Assembly (NCBI GenBank): GCA_034926865.1
Contig: JAYFQP010000013.1
Coordinates: 47,132 to 111,131 of the forward strand
Direction: 5' to 3'
Length of the DNA: 64,000 bases
DNA from: RGIG1902 sp034926865
GTDB lineage: Bacteria; Bacillota; Clostridia; Oscillospirales; Butyricicoccaceae
Position numbers and translations under genes: made by a program. Under the pieces are notes generated by a model. It saw only the letters and a list, made by a program, of their open reading frames with translations, searched no databases and had not been told where the DNA came from. Shown here piece after piece: positions 17,386-25,987 of this stretch (positions within the stretch are counted from its first letter, which is position 1; each line of letters opens with the position of its first letter).

Positions 17386-17402
17386 TTATCAACAGGCTGT
17401 TT
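17386..17402. repeat. DnaA-box-like palindrome (element 3, degenerate)
   Basis: TTATCAACA (17386-17394) and GGCTGTTTA continue the pattern of elements 1 and 2, in the gap between the YitT and GNAT genes. The right arm is degenerate. Confidence 0.45.
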
Positions 17403-17409
17403 AAAAATA

Positions 17410-18267
17410 TCATTTTAGCGGCAGGATTGCTTTTGGTTTATATAGAACCTCGTTCACGGCGTAGACTGTGACAAATGCATCAGGGTCAGCTTTATTTATG
17501 TAATTCATCAAAAGCTTATATTCGCTTTGATCTACTATTGCTATGATCTCCCTGCGGACGCGATTGTCATAAGCCCCGATGGCTTCGTAGATGGTGGCGC
17601 CGCTGTGGAGGTCACGCAGGATAAAGTTTTTAATTGCGTCTTCCCTTTCGGAAAGTATGCAGACCCTTTTTTTCACATTGAAGCCGAATATGAAATGGTC
17701 AAGCACAAGCCCGTTGATATATGTGCCGAGAAGGCTTAGAATCACAGTCCTTGGTGCGTATACGAAGGCGGAGCAGAGGGCGGCACACATGCCTGATATG
17801 GCCATAGCCTTTCCAAGGTCCATGCGCAGGACCTTGTTCATCAGCTTGGCGATTATATCAAGGCCGCCTGATGAGGCATTATGATTGAAAAGTATTGCAA
17901 GCCCGACGCTTGCAACAAACATAAAGCATATCATATCAAGAACCGGGTCGCCCATTATTGAGCGGTTATTTGGAAAAAGGATTTCGAATAACCCCATGAA
18001 TACCGGCATTATGATAGAGGTATAGACGGTCTTTCCGCCAAACTCTCTGCCTATAAAAATAAAGCCTATAACAAGAAGCAGCATATTAAGGATAAATGTG
18101 ATGACGGATATTTTCAGCGGAATGATATTGCTGAGGATAAGCGCTAGGCCAGATACGCTTCCTACAGGAATTCCACTGGGGATGATAAAGAAGAAGACCG
18201 CAGCGCCTACAAGCGCTGTTGCAAAGGTTATTATTGCAAACTCTTTTACGTCCGCACGAAAATTCAT
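17410..18267 (-). CDS. YitT family membrane protein (DUF2179 C-terminus)
   Basis: 285 residues from the ATG at 18267 (GGAGG 12 nt upstream); a 55-residue N-terminal extension of the open frame has no family similarity. About five membrane helices fill residues 10-170, with the family blocks GSVSGLALILSNIIPLK and FNHNASSGGLDIIAK. The C-terminal soluble DUF2179 domain (about 200-280) contains REIIAIVDQSEYKLLMNYI. Function of the family is poorly known. A paralogue lies at 20522-21376, on the other side of gdhA. Confidence 0.88.
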   Translation of the reverse strand: MNFRADVKEFAIITFATALVGAAVFFFIIPSGIPVGSVSGLALILSNIIPLKISVITFILNMLLLVIGFIFIGREFGGKTVYTSIIMPVFMGLFEILFPNNRSIMGDPVLDMICFMFVASVGLAILFNHNASSGGLDIIAKLMNKVLRMDLGKAMAISGMCAALCSAFVYAPRTVILSLLGTYINGLVLDHFIFGFNVKKRVCILSEREDAIKNFILRDLHSGATIYEAIGAYDNRVRREIIAIVDQSEYKLLMNYINKADPDAFVTVYAVNEVLYKPKAILPLK

Positions 18268-18941
18268 GTGTTTCAAAAACCTCCGATTGATTAGTTTCGC
18301 CGGAGTAAATATTAACATCTTCCAACACATAAGGCAAGATAATTTTTTTTGGCTTTTTCGGGGGTATGAATATAAGACTAAAAAAGATGGGGAAATACTT
18401 TTTACATCCTTTTGAAAATAGGCAATGCTCAAAGAAAGCCCTCATATCTGCCGGGCAGAGCGCCAAAAATTCCATAGTGTCAGCGCTTTTGGTATCTTTA
18501 AAGCGCAGGTGGGTTTCCTGTAAAAGGTCAAACAGCCGGGTCTTCCCAAATAGCGCTGCAGCCTTGATCGGCATAACGGCTGTTTTCTCGTATAAATTAA
18601 CATGTCTATCCGGCGAATGATGGGCCGGTTCCGGTTATAGGGACATATGTGGTGCAGGCAGAAATGTGATTAAGGTATTGGGAACGATATTCGAAAGCTT
18701 TTTTATTTCCGTAAATAAGCATGGATGCCAGTAGGCGGAGAACTCGGCTCAGGCAGAAGCCCTTCTAGGGATAGACTATAATTCAGTTTATCATTAGGGC
18801 AAAAGTGTGTAAAGCCCCTTTGGTGGTGCCGGTTAATGTTTTGCATACGAAAAGCGGCGGGACAAATATCCCGCCGCTTTAAAGTTAATATTATTCTTTT
18901 TAAAACGCTTAGAAAAAGCGATCAAATCGAAATTGTATAGC
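18268..18941. other. 674-nt intergenic region between YitT and gdhA
   Basis: No gene with a ribosome binding site was found. A 162-codon minus-strand frame overlaps it but has no RBS or recognisable domain. The only clear element is the gdhA-side terminator at 18851-18880. I looked for 6S, RNase P, tmRNA and common riboswitch signatures by eye and recognised none. Confidence 0.5.
18851..18880 (-). terminator. gdhA terminator
   Basis: Perfect 12-bp stem AAAGCGGCGGGA (18851-18862) with TCCCGCCGCTTT (18869-18880). Read on the minus strand it ends CCGCTTTTC, giving a short U-run. Confidence 0.75.
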
Positions 18942-20288
18942 TTAGATAAGGCCCTGAGCCATCATAGCTTCTGCAACCTTCTTGAAGCCGGCGATATTAG
19001 CGCCTGCAACCAAGTCATAGCCAAGGCCAGCTTCAGCAGCAGCCTGAGCGGAAGCGTCATGGATGTTCTTCATGATCTGATGAAGCTTTGTATCAACTTC
19101 CTGGGGCTCCCATGTATAACGCATGGAGTTCTGAGCCATCTCAAGAGCAGAAGTAGCAACGCCGCCGGCATTAACAGCCTTGGACGGAGCGACAAGCTTA
19201 AGGTTCTTCTGCAGATACTCAAGAGCTTCGTTTGTTGTTGGCATGTTGGCGACTTCGATATAGTACTGTACGCCGTTTTTGACCATCTGCTGAGCTTCCT
19301 TCATGCCGATCTCGTTCTGATATGCACAAGGCATAGCGATATCGACCTTCTCGCCCCAAACCTTTTCGCCGGCAACAAACTTAACGCCGAACTTGTCAGC
19401 ATAATCCTTTGCCTTGTCGCGGCCGGAAGCACGCATCTCAAGCAGATACTCGATCTTCTCGGGAGTTGCGATGCCATCGGGATCATAGCAGTAGCCGTCA
19501 GGACCGGAGATTGTAACGACCTTGCCGCCCAGCTGTGCAACCTTTTCACAAACGCCCCATGCAACGTTGCCGAAACCGGAAACTGCAACTGTCTTGCCCT
19601 TCATATCTTCGCCAAAGTGCTTAAGAACTTCTACGAGATAATATGTTGCGCCGTAGCCTGTAGCTTCAGGACGGAAATATGATCCGCCGTAGCTCATGCC
19701 CTTGCCTGTAAGAACGCCGTTTTCCCAGCAGCCCTTGATTCTCTTGTACTGTCCGAAAAGATAGCCAATCTCACGGCCGCCTACGCCGATATCACCAGCG
19801 GGAACGTCAATGTCGGGGCCGATGTGACGCTGAAGCTCTGTCATAAAGGCCTGGCAGAAACGCATGATCTCGTTATCGCTCTTGCCTCTGGGGTCAAAGT
19901 CTGAACCGCCCTTAGCGCCGCCGATGGGCAGGCTGGTAAGGCTGTTTTTGAAGGTCTGCTCAAAGCCGAGGAACTTCATTGTATCAAGTGTTACGGAAGG
20001 ATGGAAGCGCAGGCCGCCCTTGTAGGGGCCGATAGCGCCGTTGAACTGTACACGGTAGCCGCGGTTGACATGTACTTCGCCCTTGTCATCTGTCCATGTT
20101 ACACGGAAAGAAATCTGGCGATCAGGCTCGCACATTCTCTCAAGAAGGCCGGCCTTTTCGTACTCGGGGTGCTGGGCTACGATGGGCTCGATGCTCTTAA
20201 AGACTTCTTCAACAGTCTGGATAAAAAGCTCTTCGCCCTTGTTGCGTGCCTTGACATCGTCAAGAACCTTTTGCATGTAAGCGTTCAT
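18942..20288 (-). CDS. gdhA: NADP-type glutamate dehydrogenase
   Basis: 448 residues from the ATG at 20288 (GGAGGAG seven nt upstream); the length equals the family norm. Reversible reductive amination of 2-oxoglutarate to glutamate. Catalytic Lys126 is in PIGGAKGGSDFDPRGK; Lys90 in GPYKGGLRFHP binds substrate; the Rossmann motif GFGNVAWG is near residue 236. The hexameric small-subunit type, usually NADP-specific in anaerobes, fits best, but coenzyme choice is not proven. It connects to the aconitase and isocitrate dehydrogenase encoded at 55.7-59.3 kb, which provide 2-oxoglutarate. Confidence 0.97.
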   Translation of the reverse strand: MNAYMQKVLDDVKARNKGEELFIQTVEEVFKSIEPIVAQHPEYEKAGLLERMCEPDRQISFRVTWTDDKGEVHVNRGYRVQFNGAIGPYKGGLRFHPSVTLDTMKFLGFEQTFKNSLTSLPIGGAKGGSDFDPRGKSDNEIMRFCQAFMTELQRHIGPDIDVPAGDIGVGGREIGYLFGQYKRIKGCWENGVLTGKGMSYGGSYFRPEATGYGATYYLVEVLKHFGEDMKGKTVAVSGFGNVAWGVCEKVAQLGGKVVTISGPDGYCYDPDGIATPEKIEYLLEMRASGRDKAKDYADKFGVKFVAGEKVWGEKVDIAMPCAYQNEIGMKEAQQMVKNGVQYYIEVANMPTTNEALEYLQKNLKLVAPSKAVNAGGVATSALEMAQNSMRYTWEPQEVDTKLHQIMKNIHDASAQAAAEAGLGYDLVAGANIAGFKKVAEAMMAQGLI

Positions 20289-20327
20289 TGGTATCTCCTC
20301 CAACAAAAATTTTACAAACATGATTAT

Positions 20328-20404
20328 CCGGCCTCAAAGGGCCGGAGTATGAGCGGGATTTTCCCGTACGTATCTATGTTAACTCTATAACATTTAAAAG
20401 TCAA
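20328..20404 (-). promoter_or_regulatory. gdhA promoter and two leader hairpins
   Basis: On the minus strand, -35 TTGACT (20399-20404), 17-nt spacer, -10 TAACAT (20376-20381). The leader then holds CGGGA-TCCCG (20354-20366) and CCGGCC-GGCCGG (20328-20345) hairpins before the RBS. Neither has a clear U-tract, so mRNA stabilisation is as likely as attenuation. Confidence 0.55.
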
Positions 20405-20521
20405 GGGAAAGAAGACTCTCAAGTGGTAAAACTGGCGCATTTTGTCGCTATTATCAAAAAATTTGCAATTTGCGGGAGAATTACAGCAGCTCTGCGGTCA
20501 GTCGGTATCTCTGCAGGGTGA

Positions 20522-21376
20522 TTATGCTTTAAAGCCTTCGCCAAGCACTTCGCTGGACTCGACGATGACAGTGAAAGACAGAGGGTCGGCTTTTCTTGCC
20601 GCGCGCTGGACGCGGAACATTTCCTTATTGCCGCAGGCGCACATAACTACTTGTTTGTCAAGGCCAGAATAACTGCCGGTCGCTTTTAAAAGAGTGGCAC
20701 CTCTTCCGCTGCTGAGCTCGATCTCATGCGCAACAGTTTGGCCGTGGCCGGTGACGATAAGCGCAAGTTTTCCCCTATCGATCCCGTACATGACTTTGTC
20801 AACTATCTGAGAGAGCACATATGCCATCAATATGCCGTAAATTATTCCGTCGGTATCACTGAACAAAAAGCCGCCTACAAGGATTATGACGCCGTCGATA
20901 AAAAACGATATCCTGCCAAGTGAGAGATATGGCTTGGTTGACTTGACCGACATTATGATAAAATCGCTTCCTCCGGTAGAGGAGTTTGAAAGATAAATAA
21001 GCGCATAGCCCAGCCCGGAGAGAACTCCTGTGCATATCGCTGCCAACATGCGGTCTCCGTTATAGACGGGCAGCATGGGGGCAATTACATCGATTATAAA
21101 TGAGGATATCAGCATACTTTTTATTGACCTCAGGAAAAAGCTTCTTCCTAAAAGTTTGAAGCTTAAAAGGGCAATAGGTATATTTAAAATAACTGTCCCA
21201 AGGCCGATGGGCAGGCCGAAAAGGCGGTAAAGAATCAGGCATATTCCGGATACTCCCGTAAGCGGAAAGTCAGCTGATATTGCAAAATTGTAAATGCCCA
21301 CGGCGATAAGCAGGCCCCCGACGATATCGGCGCCAAGTTCTTTAATAATTTGTTTTACGCTTATTTTATTTTTCAA
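20522..21376 (-). CDS. YitT family membrane protein (second copy)
   Basis: 284 residues if the TTG at 21376 is used. GAGGTGATC (21380-21388 on the minus strand) is a nine-base match to the anti-Shine-Dalgarno sequence and ends 3 nt before that TTG; the alternative GTG at 21385 lies inside the RBS itself. About five membrane helices with PLTGVSGICLILYRLF and LSNSSTGGSDFIIMSV, then a C-terminal DUF2179 domain ending FTVIVESSEVLGEGF. Same family as 17410-18267, clearly diverged. Its role is unknown. Confidence 0.88.
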   Translation of the reverse strand: MKNKISVKQIIKELGADIVGGLLIAVGIYNFAISADFPLTGVSGICLILYRLFGLPIGLGTVILNIPIALLSFKLLGRSFFLRSIKSMLISSFIIDVIAPMLPVYNGDRMLAAICTGVLSGLGYALIYLSNSSTGGSDFIIMSVKSTKPYLSLGRISFFIDGVIILVGGFLFSDTDGIIYGILMAYVLSQIVDKVMYGIDRGKLALIVTGHGQTVAHEIELSSGRGATLLKATGSYSGLDKQVVMCACGNKEMFRVQRAARKADPLSFTVIVESSEVLGEGFKA

Positions 21377-21407
21377 ACCGATCACCTCTCACAAGTTAAA
21401 TATACCC

Positions 21408-21440
21408 AAAAAACGGATCATACCGTAACAGTATAATCCG
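21408..21440 (-). terminator. pssA-psd terminator
   Basis: On the minus strand CGGAT-T-ATAC pairs with GTAT-G-ATCCG (one U-G wobble) and is followed by TTTTTT. Confidence 0.8.
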
Positions 21441-21507
21441 CCTTTGCGTCTTAACAGATAAATTTTGCAGAATTACGTGCAATAATACGGCGCATGGAGG
21501 GAAAAAG

Positions 21508-22374
21508 CTATCTGATCGAAAGCGCCTGCCCCACGGCTTCGCCCATAAGCACTTTTGTTTCCATTCCGAGAGCAGAGTTTTCAAGGATATCCCCGTCGAT
21601 TGCGGCTGAGCCCTTTTTGAGAAGAAGAACGATGGTTGAACCTCCGAACTCAAACATTCCCTTCTCTTCCCCGCGCTTAAAAGTGTGTCGGCCATGAAGA
21701 TTGTTTATGCGCCCGACAAAAGTTGCGCCGATCTCAGCCTGCACCGCTTTCCCAAAATGGAGGGTTTCCATAACGGTGTACTCTCGTGTGTTCTCTTTAA
21801 AGAAGTCTACTGATGGGAGAGCCAGCGGCTGGACCGTATAATATCTTCCGTTTATTCGGAAATTCTCCCCCTTGATACCATCGTCAAAATAGCAGTAGCG
21901 ATGGTAATCATCGACGGAGAGACGAAAGACGAGGCATAAACCGCCCGCGAATTCCTGGGCGAGAGGCTTGTTTTTTAAAAGAGAGATGGTAGAATAATGC
22001 CCGCCTTTTATATCAAAAGTAAGGCCTTCACTTATTTGATAGACAGTAAGGCGGCTGTCGCACGGAGATATAAGAGCATCGGCAGGAGATGAATCTACGC
22101 CTGTCCGTTTCTGAGGCAATATTTTTCTTGTAAAAAAATCATTAAAGCTTTTATATTCTTTTTGTGGGTATTCAGACATGTCTAATCCCCACTGCTTTAT
22201 GCGCCTCGGTATCATAGACTTTGAAAGAGAGCTTTCAAGAAATGTGCCGCCAAGATCTGTCAGCCATTTTGCGGATACAAGAGGCAAAATGCTCTTCAGG
22301 CGGCCTTTGTAAAGACTGTCCATAACCCTATTGTTTTCAGAGGGAGTACAGGGAGGACGTTTAAAAGACGACAT
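21508..22374 (-). CDS. psd: phosphatidylserine decarboxylase proenzyme
   Basis: 288 residues. Converts phosphatidylserine to phosphatidylethanolamine at the membrane. The pyruvoyl-forming self-cleavage site is FGGST (243-247; many enzymes have LGST), with the new pyruvoyl group from Ser246. Other family features: SFNDFFTRK, SPCDSRL, and SVDDYHRYCYFDDG with the Asp-His pair used in processing. Overlaps pssA by 14 nt, so the two steps are coupled. The preceding reaction is made by the next gene upstream. Confidence 0.96.
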   Translation of the reverse strand: MSSFKRPPCTPSENNRVMDSLYKGRLKSILPLVSAKWLTDLGGTFLESSLSKSMIPRRIKQWGLDMSEYPQKEYKSFNDFFTRKILPQKRTGVDSSPADALISPCDSRLTVYQISEGLTFDIKGGHYSTISLLKNKPLAQEFAGGLCLVFRLSVDDYHRYCYFDDGIKGENFRINGRYYTVQPLALPSVDFFKENTREYTVMETLHFGKAVQAEIGATFVGRINNLHGRHTFKRGEEKGMFEFGGSTIVLLLKKGSAAIDGDILENSALGMETKVLMGEAVGQALSIR

Positions 22375-22993
22375 TGCCCGTTACCAAAAGGATCATTTCA
22401 ATAAGACCTATAACAACCAGGAACAGCATCCCTTTTATATCAAGCTTTTTTACTTTGAAGTTTATAAGAAATGCCATTGCTACGAAAACCAAGGCAAAGC
22501 CGTAGGTAAGAGTCATGTATTTTATACCAATGTATGGAACCAGCACAAATATAAAGGGAAACAGCAGAGCTGAGTTTGTTACGGGCAAGCCCTCATATTG
22601 TTCGCGTTTGCCTGTTTCGGTATCCTGGCGACGCTCTTCCATGACATTAAAGTAGGCAAGCCGGATTAAAGCAGCGAGAGCGTATGAAATCAAGATTACC
22701 AGCTGATATAGCTTTTTGAGGCCTATTGAATAGCCTATACACGCGGGGAGCACCCCGAAGCAAATAAGGTCTGAAAGAGAATCAATCTGTACTCCGAATC
22801 GCTTTTCAGCGGTTGTTCTTGATGTCTTGGTTTTTGCAACAGCCCCGTCGAACATGTCGCACAGGCCGGAAAGCATAAGGCATAACACGCCAATGCGTGG
22901 GCTGCCCCTGCTCAGGCTGGAAATTATCCCGTATATTCCCGAGGCAGCCCCCAGGTATGTCAGCCATACAGTATAATTATAAAAACCAAGCAT
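22361..22993 (-). CDS. pssA: CDP-diacylglycerol--serine O-phosphatidyltransferase
   Basis: 210 residues with about six membrane helices. Makes phosphatidylserine from CDP-diacylglycerol and serine. The CDP-alcohol phosphotransferase motif is present in the long-spacer form: DMFDGAVAK, then RFGVQIDSLSDLICFG, with all the Asp residues conserved. Pairing with psd settles serine rather than glycerol or inositol as the alcohol. RBS GAGGAG before the ATG. Confidence 0.94.
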   Translation of the reverse strand: MLGFYNYTVWLTYLGAASGIYGIISSLSRGSPRIGVLCLMLSGLCDMFDGAVAKTKTSRTTAEKRFGVQIDSLSDLICFGVLPACIGYSIGLKKLYQLVILISYALAALIRLAYFNVMEERRQDTETGKREQYEGLPVTNSALLFPFIFVLVPYIGIKYMTLTYGFALVFVAMAFLINFKVKKLDIKGMLFLVVIGLIEMILLVTGNVVF

Positions 22994-23168
22994 GTAATAT
23001 ACTCTCCTCTAATACCCTTGCGGGTTTCAAATTTTATTATTTCTGCTAAAAAAGGCCGCGTATCGGCCCAATATTTATTAATAATTGTAACACGAGTTTT
23101 TGAAGAATTCAATCGAAAGCCGTAAAATCGGTTCGTTTTGTATATTAACTTTACGGTCAAAGACAGCC

Positions 23169-23198
23169 AAAGAGCCTCGCGTCCGGCAGAGGCCCTTT
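23169..23198 (-). terminator. Probable terminator of the xpaC-telA-lemA-TPM operon
   Basis: AAAG-A-GCCTC (23169-23178) pairs with GAGGC-C-CTTT (23189-23198), one internal mismatch. It lies 38 nt after the TPM gene stop; the U-tract is short. Confidence 0.55.
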
Positions 23199-23235
23199 AG
23201 TGTAAAATGATTACTATGCAAAAAAGCTGAAATTA

Positions 23236-24261
23236 TTATCTGCGTCCGGCACCACCGCCGCGGCTGCCTCCGCCTCCGCCCATGCGTCCGCCTCCACCGC
23301 CGCCAAAGCCGCCGAAACCGCCGGAGCCTCCGGAACGTCCGCCAAAGCCGCCAAAGCCCCCGAAACCGCCAAAGCCACCGCCGCGGCTTGATCCTCCGCC
23401 AGAGCTTCGCCTTCCGGAACTGTCTCCGGTCCCGCCAAACCACGATCCGCTGCTGCGAGGAGGAGGCATTCCTGGCCCGGGAGGAGGCCTGCGGGTATAG
23501 CCGCCGAAACCCCAACCCCAGAAGGGTCGTCTTGGCATGGGAACCCCTGGGCCGTAATAACGCCGTCTGCCGATAGACATAAATGAGCCTATCAGTGAGA
23601 AGACAATAAACAATATTACAACAGCAAAGATGAGAGTAACGATGGCACCGAAGCCGAAAAATCCCATTGAGGTGCCGGTCTCGGTATTGCTTCCGTTGTA
23701 GTCCGGAGTTGATCCGCTGCCTGAGGGAGCTTCCGAGCCATTATAATAACTGTTTATCTCGCTTTCGGTAACGCCATATTTGTTGTTGATTACCGATACT
23801 ATAGCTTTAAAGGTATTTAGAGCGGCGGTATCGTAATTGCCGCTGTCGAAGTCATTTTCAAGATATTCTGAGGAAAATTTTTCTAAGACGGCGGGGGAAA
23901 GTTCCTGCGTCAGGCCGTCGCCAGCCATCAGCCAGTATTTTTCCTCACCGGGGCATAAGAGAATCAAAACGCCGTTATCTTCGTCCTTGTTACCTAAAGC
24001 CCAGTCGCTGAATACTTCGTAAGAATATTCTTCCGCGTTCTTGCCATCGAGAAAGTCTACGGCTACAACCACAACCTCAGCGCCTTTGCACTGATCATAT
24101 AGGCGATAGTTTTCATTACAAATATAAGTTTCTGTGTCGCTTGAAAGGACATCAGCCTGATCGTTAACATAAAAAGAAGAGCTTTGGTCAAGCGCCAGAG
24201 CCCCTGCCGGCAAAAATACTGCCAACGCAAGGACCATAAGAACAGAAAAAATCTTTTTCAA
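23236..24261 (-). CDS. TPM domain protein with glycine-rich tail (YgcG-like)
   Basis: 341 residues; TTG start at 24261 with AAAGGAAA seven nt before. Signal peptide at residues 1-24 (ending ALA-LD), then the TPM domain, about 28-165 (YVNDQADVLSS, GVLILLCPGEEKYWLMAGDG), then a membrane helix at about 205-230. The last ~100 residues are Pro- and Gly-rich (repeats of GFGG and GGSG) and end in arginines, typical for this family. TPM domain proteins of the YgcG group are usually encoded beside LemA, as here. A surface or envelope role is likely; exact function is unknown. Confidence 0.88.
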   Translation of the reverse strand: MKKIFSVLMVLALAVFLPAGALALDQSSSFYVNDQADVLSSDTETYICNENYRLYDQCKGAEVVVVAVDFLDGKNAEEYSYEVFSDWALGNKDEDNGVLILLCPGEEKYWLMAGDGLTQELSPAVLEKFSSEYLENDFDSGNYDTAALNTFKAIVSVINNKYGVTESEINSYYNGSEAPSGSGSTPDYNGSNTETGTSMGFFGFGAIVTLIFAVVILFIVFSLIGSFMSIGRRRYYGPGVPMPRRPFWGWGFGGYTRRPPPGPGMPPPRSSGSWFGGTGDSSGRRSSGGGSSRGGGFGGFGGFGGFGGRSGGSGGFGGFGGGGGGRMGGGGGSRGGGAGRR

Positions 24262-24279
24262 TATAGTTTCCTTTCAAAA

Positions 24280-24828
24280 TTATCGGAAAACGGGGGCTTT
24301 TCCGAAGCCGTAGAGCGTAAAGAAAATGCTGCCCGGAAAAGAGGATATCTCGCGATTATACTCAATGGCCGTTTCATTATAGCTGTCATGAGACATTGTC
24401 ATTGAGGCGGAAGTGAAGTCTGCATAAAGCGACTTGCGGTAGCTTTCGTCCTTTTCGCTGAGGCGCAGCCCGCTCATGCCGTCATAAAGAGCCGACATTG
24501 CCGCATCGAGATCCTTATTGGCCTGATATTTTTCGTAAAGGCTGTCAGCTGAGTTGAGCCCAGACACGGCTGACTGGACATTTGATAACAGAGAGTTATC
24601 AGATTCAAGATAACGCTTGGCAACGGTTACAAGGTTAACCGAAGACTCAGACCGTTGGGTCAAGTCTGACGCGATACCTATTCCGTTGTCTTTTGCCCCG
24701 TTATAAAAAGCATTCTCTACTTGGCTGTAGAGTCTCGCACCCGAACGGTAAGCCCCAAGAAGTATACTGAGAGCTATCATAGCTGCCATTATGGAGGCAG
24801 CTGTTCTCCTGTTAGAAAACGCTGACAT
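24280..24828 (-). CDS. LemA-like membrane protein
   Basis: 182 residues from the ATG at 24828, whose RBS (AAGGG) lies in the end of telA; a longer start at 24906 is inside telA. One N-terminal membrane helix (about residues 10-30) is followed by a helical bundle. The LemA signature is weak at the start (NLVTVAKRYLE) but clear at the end: YNETAIEYNREISSFPGS then FTLYGFGKAPVF. LemA is of unknown function and is usually paired with TPM proteins, which supports the call. Starts 4 nt after telA. Confidence 0.75.
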   Translation of the reverse strand: MSAFSNRRTAASIMAAMIALSILLGAYRSGARLYSQVENAFYNGAKDNGIGIASDLTQRSESSVNLVTVAKRYLESDNSLLSNVQSAVSGLNSADSLYEKYQANKDLDAAMSALYDGMSGLRLSEKDESYRKSLYADFTSASMTMSHDSYNETAIEYNREISSFPGSIFFTLYGFGKAPVFR

Positions 24829-24832
24829 AGAA

Positions 24833-25987
24833 TTAACCCTTGTTAATTTCAAGGAGCTTCTGCTTGAGCTGGCCTTCAATCTTCCCAAGCTCTGCTTCTG
24901 CTTCACGGCGTTTCTGCCTGCCCTCGTTCTGGATGGTTATAACCTCATCCAGCGTCTCGATAAGGGTGTTGTTGGTATGCTGAAGTGTCTCTATATCCAC
25001 AATGCCGCGCTCGCTTTCCTTGGCAATGTTGACAGTGCCCATTTTTAGAGTCTCGGCGTTTTTGCGGAGCAGATCGTTTGTCATATTAGTTACCTCACGC
25101 TGCGCCTTCATGGCCTGATTAGAGTGCTCAAGGCCCAGCGCCAGGACCATCTGGCTCTTCCAGAGAGGGAGAGTGCTTGTAAGGGTGGTCTGGATCTTTT
25201 CGGCCATCATGGTGTCATTGTTCTGGACAAGCCGTATCTGAGGAGACATCTGAACCGAGATCATCCTTGTCAGCTCAAGATCATGGAGCTTTTTCTCAAA
25301 GCGGTCGCAGAGCGAGGCCATGTCGTTTGCCGCCTGTGCATCCTCGGCTTTGCCTGTCTCCTGGGCTTTTTTGATAAGCTCAGCAAGCTCGTTTGACCTT
25401 ACCTTTTGAAGCTTTTGTTTGCCGGCCAGAACATACATCGTCAGCTCCTTGAAGTTGATGAGATTTTTCTCGTACATCTGGTCCAGCATTGCGATATCCT
25501 TGAAGAGCTGTATCTGGTGATCTTCAAGCATTGTGCTTATTTTTTCAACGTTGACTTCGGCCTTATCATACTTAGTCTTGAGAAGCTGAATCTTATTTGT
25601 CTGCTTTTTAAAAAATCCAAATATGCCCTTTTCGTCCTCTTCAAGGTCAAAGCCTTTAAGCTCCCCAATGAGGTTGGTTATCATATCCCCTACTTCGCCC
25701 ATGTCTTTTGTCCGAACATTATTGAGCGCGCTTTCAGAAAAGCCCGCCAGTTTCTTTTGAGCGTCTGCACCATATTGGAGTACCATATTGGAGTTTGTAA
25801 TGTCGATCTTATCTGAGAACTCCGAAACCAGCTTTTTTTCAGCCTCATTAAGGGTGCTTTCAAGCTCTACAGGGTCGACCTTTCGCTCTTGGGGCTTTTC
25901 GGCCTCGGCAGCGGCGGTAGCCTGAGTGCCCATGGGGTCAAGGGTAAGGGTAGGCATTTCCATAGCCTGTGTGTTTTTCTCTTCCAT
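24833..25987 (-). CDS. telA: TelA/KlaA-family toxic anion resistance protein
   Basis: 384 residues, soluble and highly helical with coiled-coil potential. Family features include the central TMYVLAGKQKL, the helix MASLCDRFEKKLHDLELTRMISVQMSPQIRLVQ and NTTLIETL-type repeats near the end (NNTLIETLDEV). The family is named for tellurite resistance, but it is more often linked to envelope stress and its biochemistry is unclear. Its ATG shares one base with the xpaC stop (TAATG), so expression is coupled. XpaC-TelA pairs are widespread in Firmicutes. Confidence 0.92.
   Translation of the reverse strand: MEEKNTQAMEMPTLTLDPMGTQATAAAEAEKPQERKVDPVELESTLNEAEKKLVSEFSDKIDITNSNMVLQYGADAQKKLAGFSESALNNVRTKDMGEVGDMITNLIGELKGFDLEEDEKGIFGFFKKQTNKIQLLKTKYDKAEVNVEKISTMLEDHQIQLFKDIAMLDQMYEKNLINFKELTMYVLAGKQKLQKVRSNELAELIKKAQETGKAEDAQAANDMASLCDRFEKKLHDLELTRMISVQMSPQIRLVQNNDTMMAEKIQTTLTSTLPLWKSQMVLALGLEHSNQAMKAQREVTNMTNDLLRKNAETLKMGTVNIAKESERGIVDIETLQHTNNTLIETLDEVITIQNEGRQKRREAEAELGKIEGQLKQKLLEINKG

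Noticed and set aside
18268..18941. Possible structured RNA between YitT and gdhA
   Set aside because: I could not match any of the common RNA families by eye and see no stable long stem except the gdhA terminator.
18933..19682. 249-codon plus-strand frame opposite gdhA
   Set aside because: It is antisense to a certain gene, has no ribosome binding site, and results from the codon bias of the gdhA strand.
23282..23500. Proline-rich plus-strand frame and apparent short tandem repeats, CRISPR-like at first glance
   Set aside because: The repeats encode the Gly-rich tail of the TPM protein on the other strand, have irregular units and no spacers.
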